A DNA stretch of 12,915 bases from CAYMUG01 sp964393575 (GTDB lineage: Bacteria > Patescibacteriota > Minisyncoccia > Spechtbacterales > 2-12-FULL-38-22): contig CAYMUG010000019.1 in assembly GCA_964393575.1 (NCBI GenBank), forward strand, positions 1 to 12,915, given 5' to 3'. Positions 12,261-12,915 of the stretch are shown piece by piece. Every line of letters begins with the position of its first letter. The stretch's first letter is position 1. The position numbers and the translations under genes are program-made. Under the pieces are notes generated by a model. That model was not told where the DNA came from and made no database searches. It saw only the letters and a program-made list of their open reading frames with translations.

Positions 12261-12351
12261 GCTCACTCCGCCCAGCTGACATTTGACATTTGACACCTGA
12301 CTCCTGACAAAATCGTAGCGCAGTCAAAAGTTAAAGGTCAATTGTCAAATG
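12261..12351. repeat. Palindromic intergenic element, TTGACAT flavour, between rpmI and rplT
   Basis: It starts right after the rpmI stop with GCTCACTCCGCC. A tandem arm of CTGACATTTGACATTTGACA type follows, then CCTGACTCCTGAC. The centre is AAAATCGTAGCGCAGTC. The inverted arm is GTCAAAAG...GGTCAATTGTCAAATG, and it runs into the mini-hairpin at 12352. It interrupts an operon whose rpmI-rplT gap is normally a few tens of bases. Confidence 0.65.
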
Positions 12352-12378
12352 TTTTTGTGAGGCGGAGCCGAACAAAAA
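12352..12378 (+). promoter_or_regulatory. Start-adjacent tandem-GA mini-hairpin before rplT
   Basis: Arms TTTTTGT and ACAAAAA, facing GA dinucleotides, then GGC, loop GGA, GCC. This is the most stable member seen. ATCAT and ATG at 12384 follow, a 5-nt spacing instead of 2. The arms use the G-C variant, as at 3747. Confidence 0.6.
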
Positions 12379-12383
12379 ATCAT

Positions 12384-12734
12384 ATGCCCAGAGTTAAAAA
12401 AGGAAAATTACGAGCACAAAAAAGAAACAAGGTGTTAAGAAACACAAAGGGTTATAAATGGCGCAGAAAAAATGTATACAAACTTGCCAAGGAGGCAAGG
12501 ATGCATGCTTTGTCTAACCAATACACCAGCAGAAGATTAAAAAAGAGAGATATGCGCCGCTTGTGGCAATTAAAAATTAATGCCGCAGCCAGACAGAATA
12601 ATACAACATACAGCAAATTAACGAATAATCTGAAAAATAATAAAGTAGAGCTGGACCGAAAAACTCTGGCTGATCTTGCAGAAAACGAACCCGATACATT
12701 TCAACAACTCGTAGAGAAAGTTAGCAAAAAATAA
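12384..12734 (+). CDS. rplT: 50S ribosomal protein L20
   Basis: Binds 23S rRNA early in large-subunit assembly; in several bacteria it also represses its own operon. 116 residues, normal length. It starts MPRVKKGKLRAQKRNKVL, with KGYKWRRKNVYKLAKEARMHAL (residues 19-40) and the helical C-domain LWQLKINAAARQNNTTYSKL (about 57-76). The frame continues upstream through the mini-hairpin to 12342, but MPRVK is the conserved start. Third gene of the infC operon. It is followed 10 bp later by a perfect terminator. Confidence 0.96.
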   Translation: MPRVKKGKLRAQKRNKVLRNTKGYKWRRKNVYKLAKEARMHALSNQYTSRRLKKRDMRRLWQLKINAAARQNNTTYSKLTNNLKNNKVELDRKTLADLAENEPDTFQQLVEKVSKK

Positions 12735-12744
12735 CTATTCTCAA

Positions 12745-12797
12745 AAACAAAAAAAGAAAAATCCGTTATGTGTTAACGGATTTTTCTTTTTTTGTTT
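12745..12797. terminator. Perfect 24-bp bidirectional intrinsic terminator
   Basis: Arms 12745-12768 and 12774-12797 are exactly complementary (ATCCGTTA/TAACGGAT core plus A-rich and T-rich flanks), with loop TGTGT. It ends the infC-rpmI-rplT transcript with a T-rich run. On the minus strand it is equally good, so it should also end the converging gene, whose last codons and stop lie in the stem. Confidence 0.9.
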
Positions 12798-12915
12798 GAT
12801 CCTTCTCTTGTTCTCTCACGTATCCTACAAAATTTTCGTACAGCTGTTGAATTTTCTTCTCTACTTCTTCCGGATCCGAATACACACGCCGTATGCGCGC
12901 TTTTTCGCGTCTTAT
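12766..12915 (-). CDS. C-terminal end of an unidentified protein (start beyond window)
   Basis: A frame open from the right edge to TAA (complement of 12766-12768) gives 49 residues. It has a basic start (IRREKARIRRVYSDPEE), a helix-prone EEVEKKIQQLYENFVGYV stretch and a Lys/Glu/Gln-rich tail. The helical, charged composition and codon use resemble its neighbours, and the stop falls neatly in the shared terminator, so it is probably the true 3' end of a gene. Too little remains to name a family. Confidence 0.6.
   Translation of the reverse strand: MRREKARIRRVYSDPEEVEKKIQQLYENFVGYVREQEKDQTKKEKSVNT

Noticed and set aside
12261..12378. L20 autoregulatory binding site upstream of rplT
   Set aside because: The gap fits the repeat-element architecture seen elsewhere in the window; no rRNA-like L20 binding structure was recognised.

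Overview
The window looks like core chromosome from a small-genome, uncultured bacterium. A Candidate Phyla Radiation (Patescibacteria) member, such as a Microgenomates- or Parcubacteria-like lineage, fits best, but this is inference. The grounds are: a eukaryote-like (type 2) isoleucyl-tRNA synthetase, an alpha2-type glycyl-tRNA synthetase, a short RecO, two membrane-anchored surface-type proteins without a clear family, almost no Shine-Dalgarno sites, and low GC with A-rich codon use. TGA is used as a stop (smpB), so the UGA-Gly codes of Gracilibacteria and Absconditabacteria do not apply. I see no tRNA, rRNA, CRISPR, phage or transposase gene.

Layout. Minus strand, read right to left from about 9931 to 1: argS, ileS, recO, a 555-aa membrane-anchored repeat protein, a 195-aa membrane-anchored protein, and glyS (running off the left edge). 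A 590-bp divergent region (9932-10521) holds a probable argS leader/attenuator, a nest of inverted repeats and an 84-bp repeat. Plus strand: smpB overlapping ssrA (tmRNA), then infC-rpmI-rplT, ending in a perfect 24-bp bidirectional terminator. The 3' end of an unidentified minus-strand gene enters from the right edge. The theme is translation: three aminoacyl-tRNA synthetases, trans-translation rescue (SmpB plus tmRNA), initiation factor 3 and ribosomal proteins L35 and L20.

Two things stand out. (1) The IleRS carries a complete histidine-phosphatase (phosphoglycerate-mutase-like) domain, with its catalytic residues present, spliced between the two CxxC halves of a zinc ribbon. (2) Most intergenic gaps are filled by palindromic elements with one architecture but different sequences: a tandem arm of a 6-8-nt word, often a GC-rich hairpin with a three-base loop, an inverted arm of the same word and, next to the start codon, a mini-hairpin. 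In that mini-hairpin the outer arms covary (TTTTAT/ATAAAA or TTTTGT/ACAAAA), two GA dinucleotides face each other, and the loop is mostly GNA. In four of five cases exactly two bases separate it from ATG. One element is an exact 84-bp copy on both sides of smpB-ssrA, and a relative of one arm has entered the ileS reading frame.
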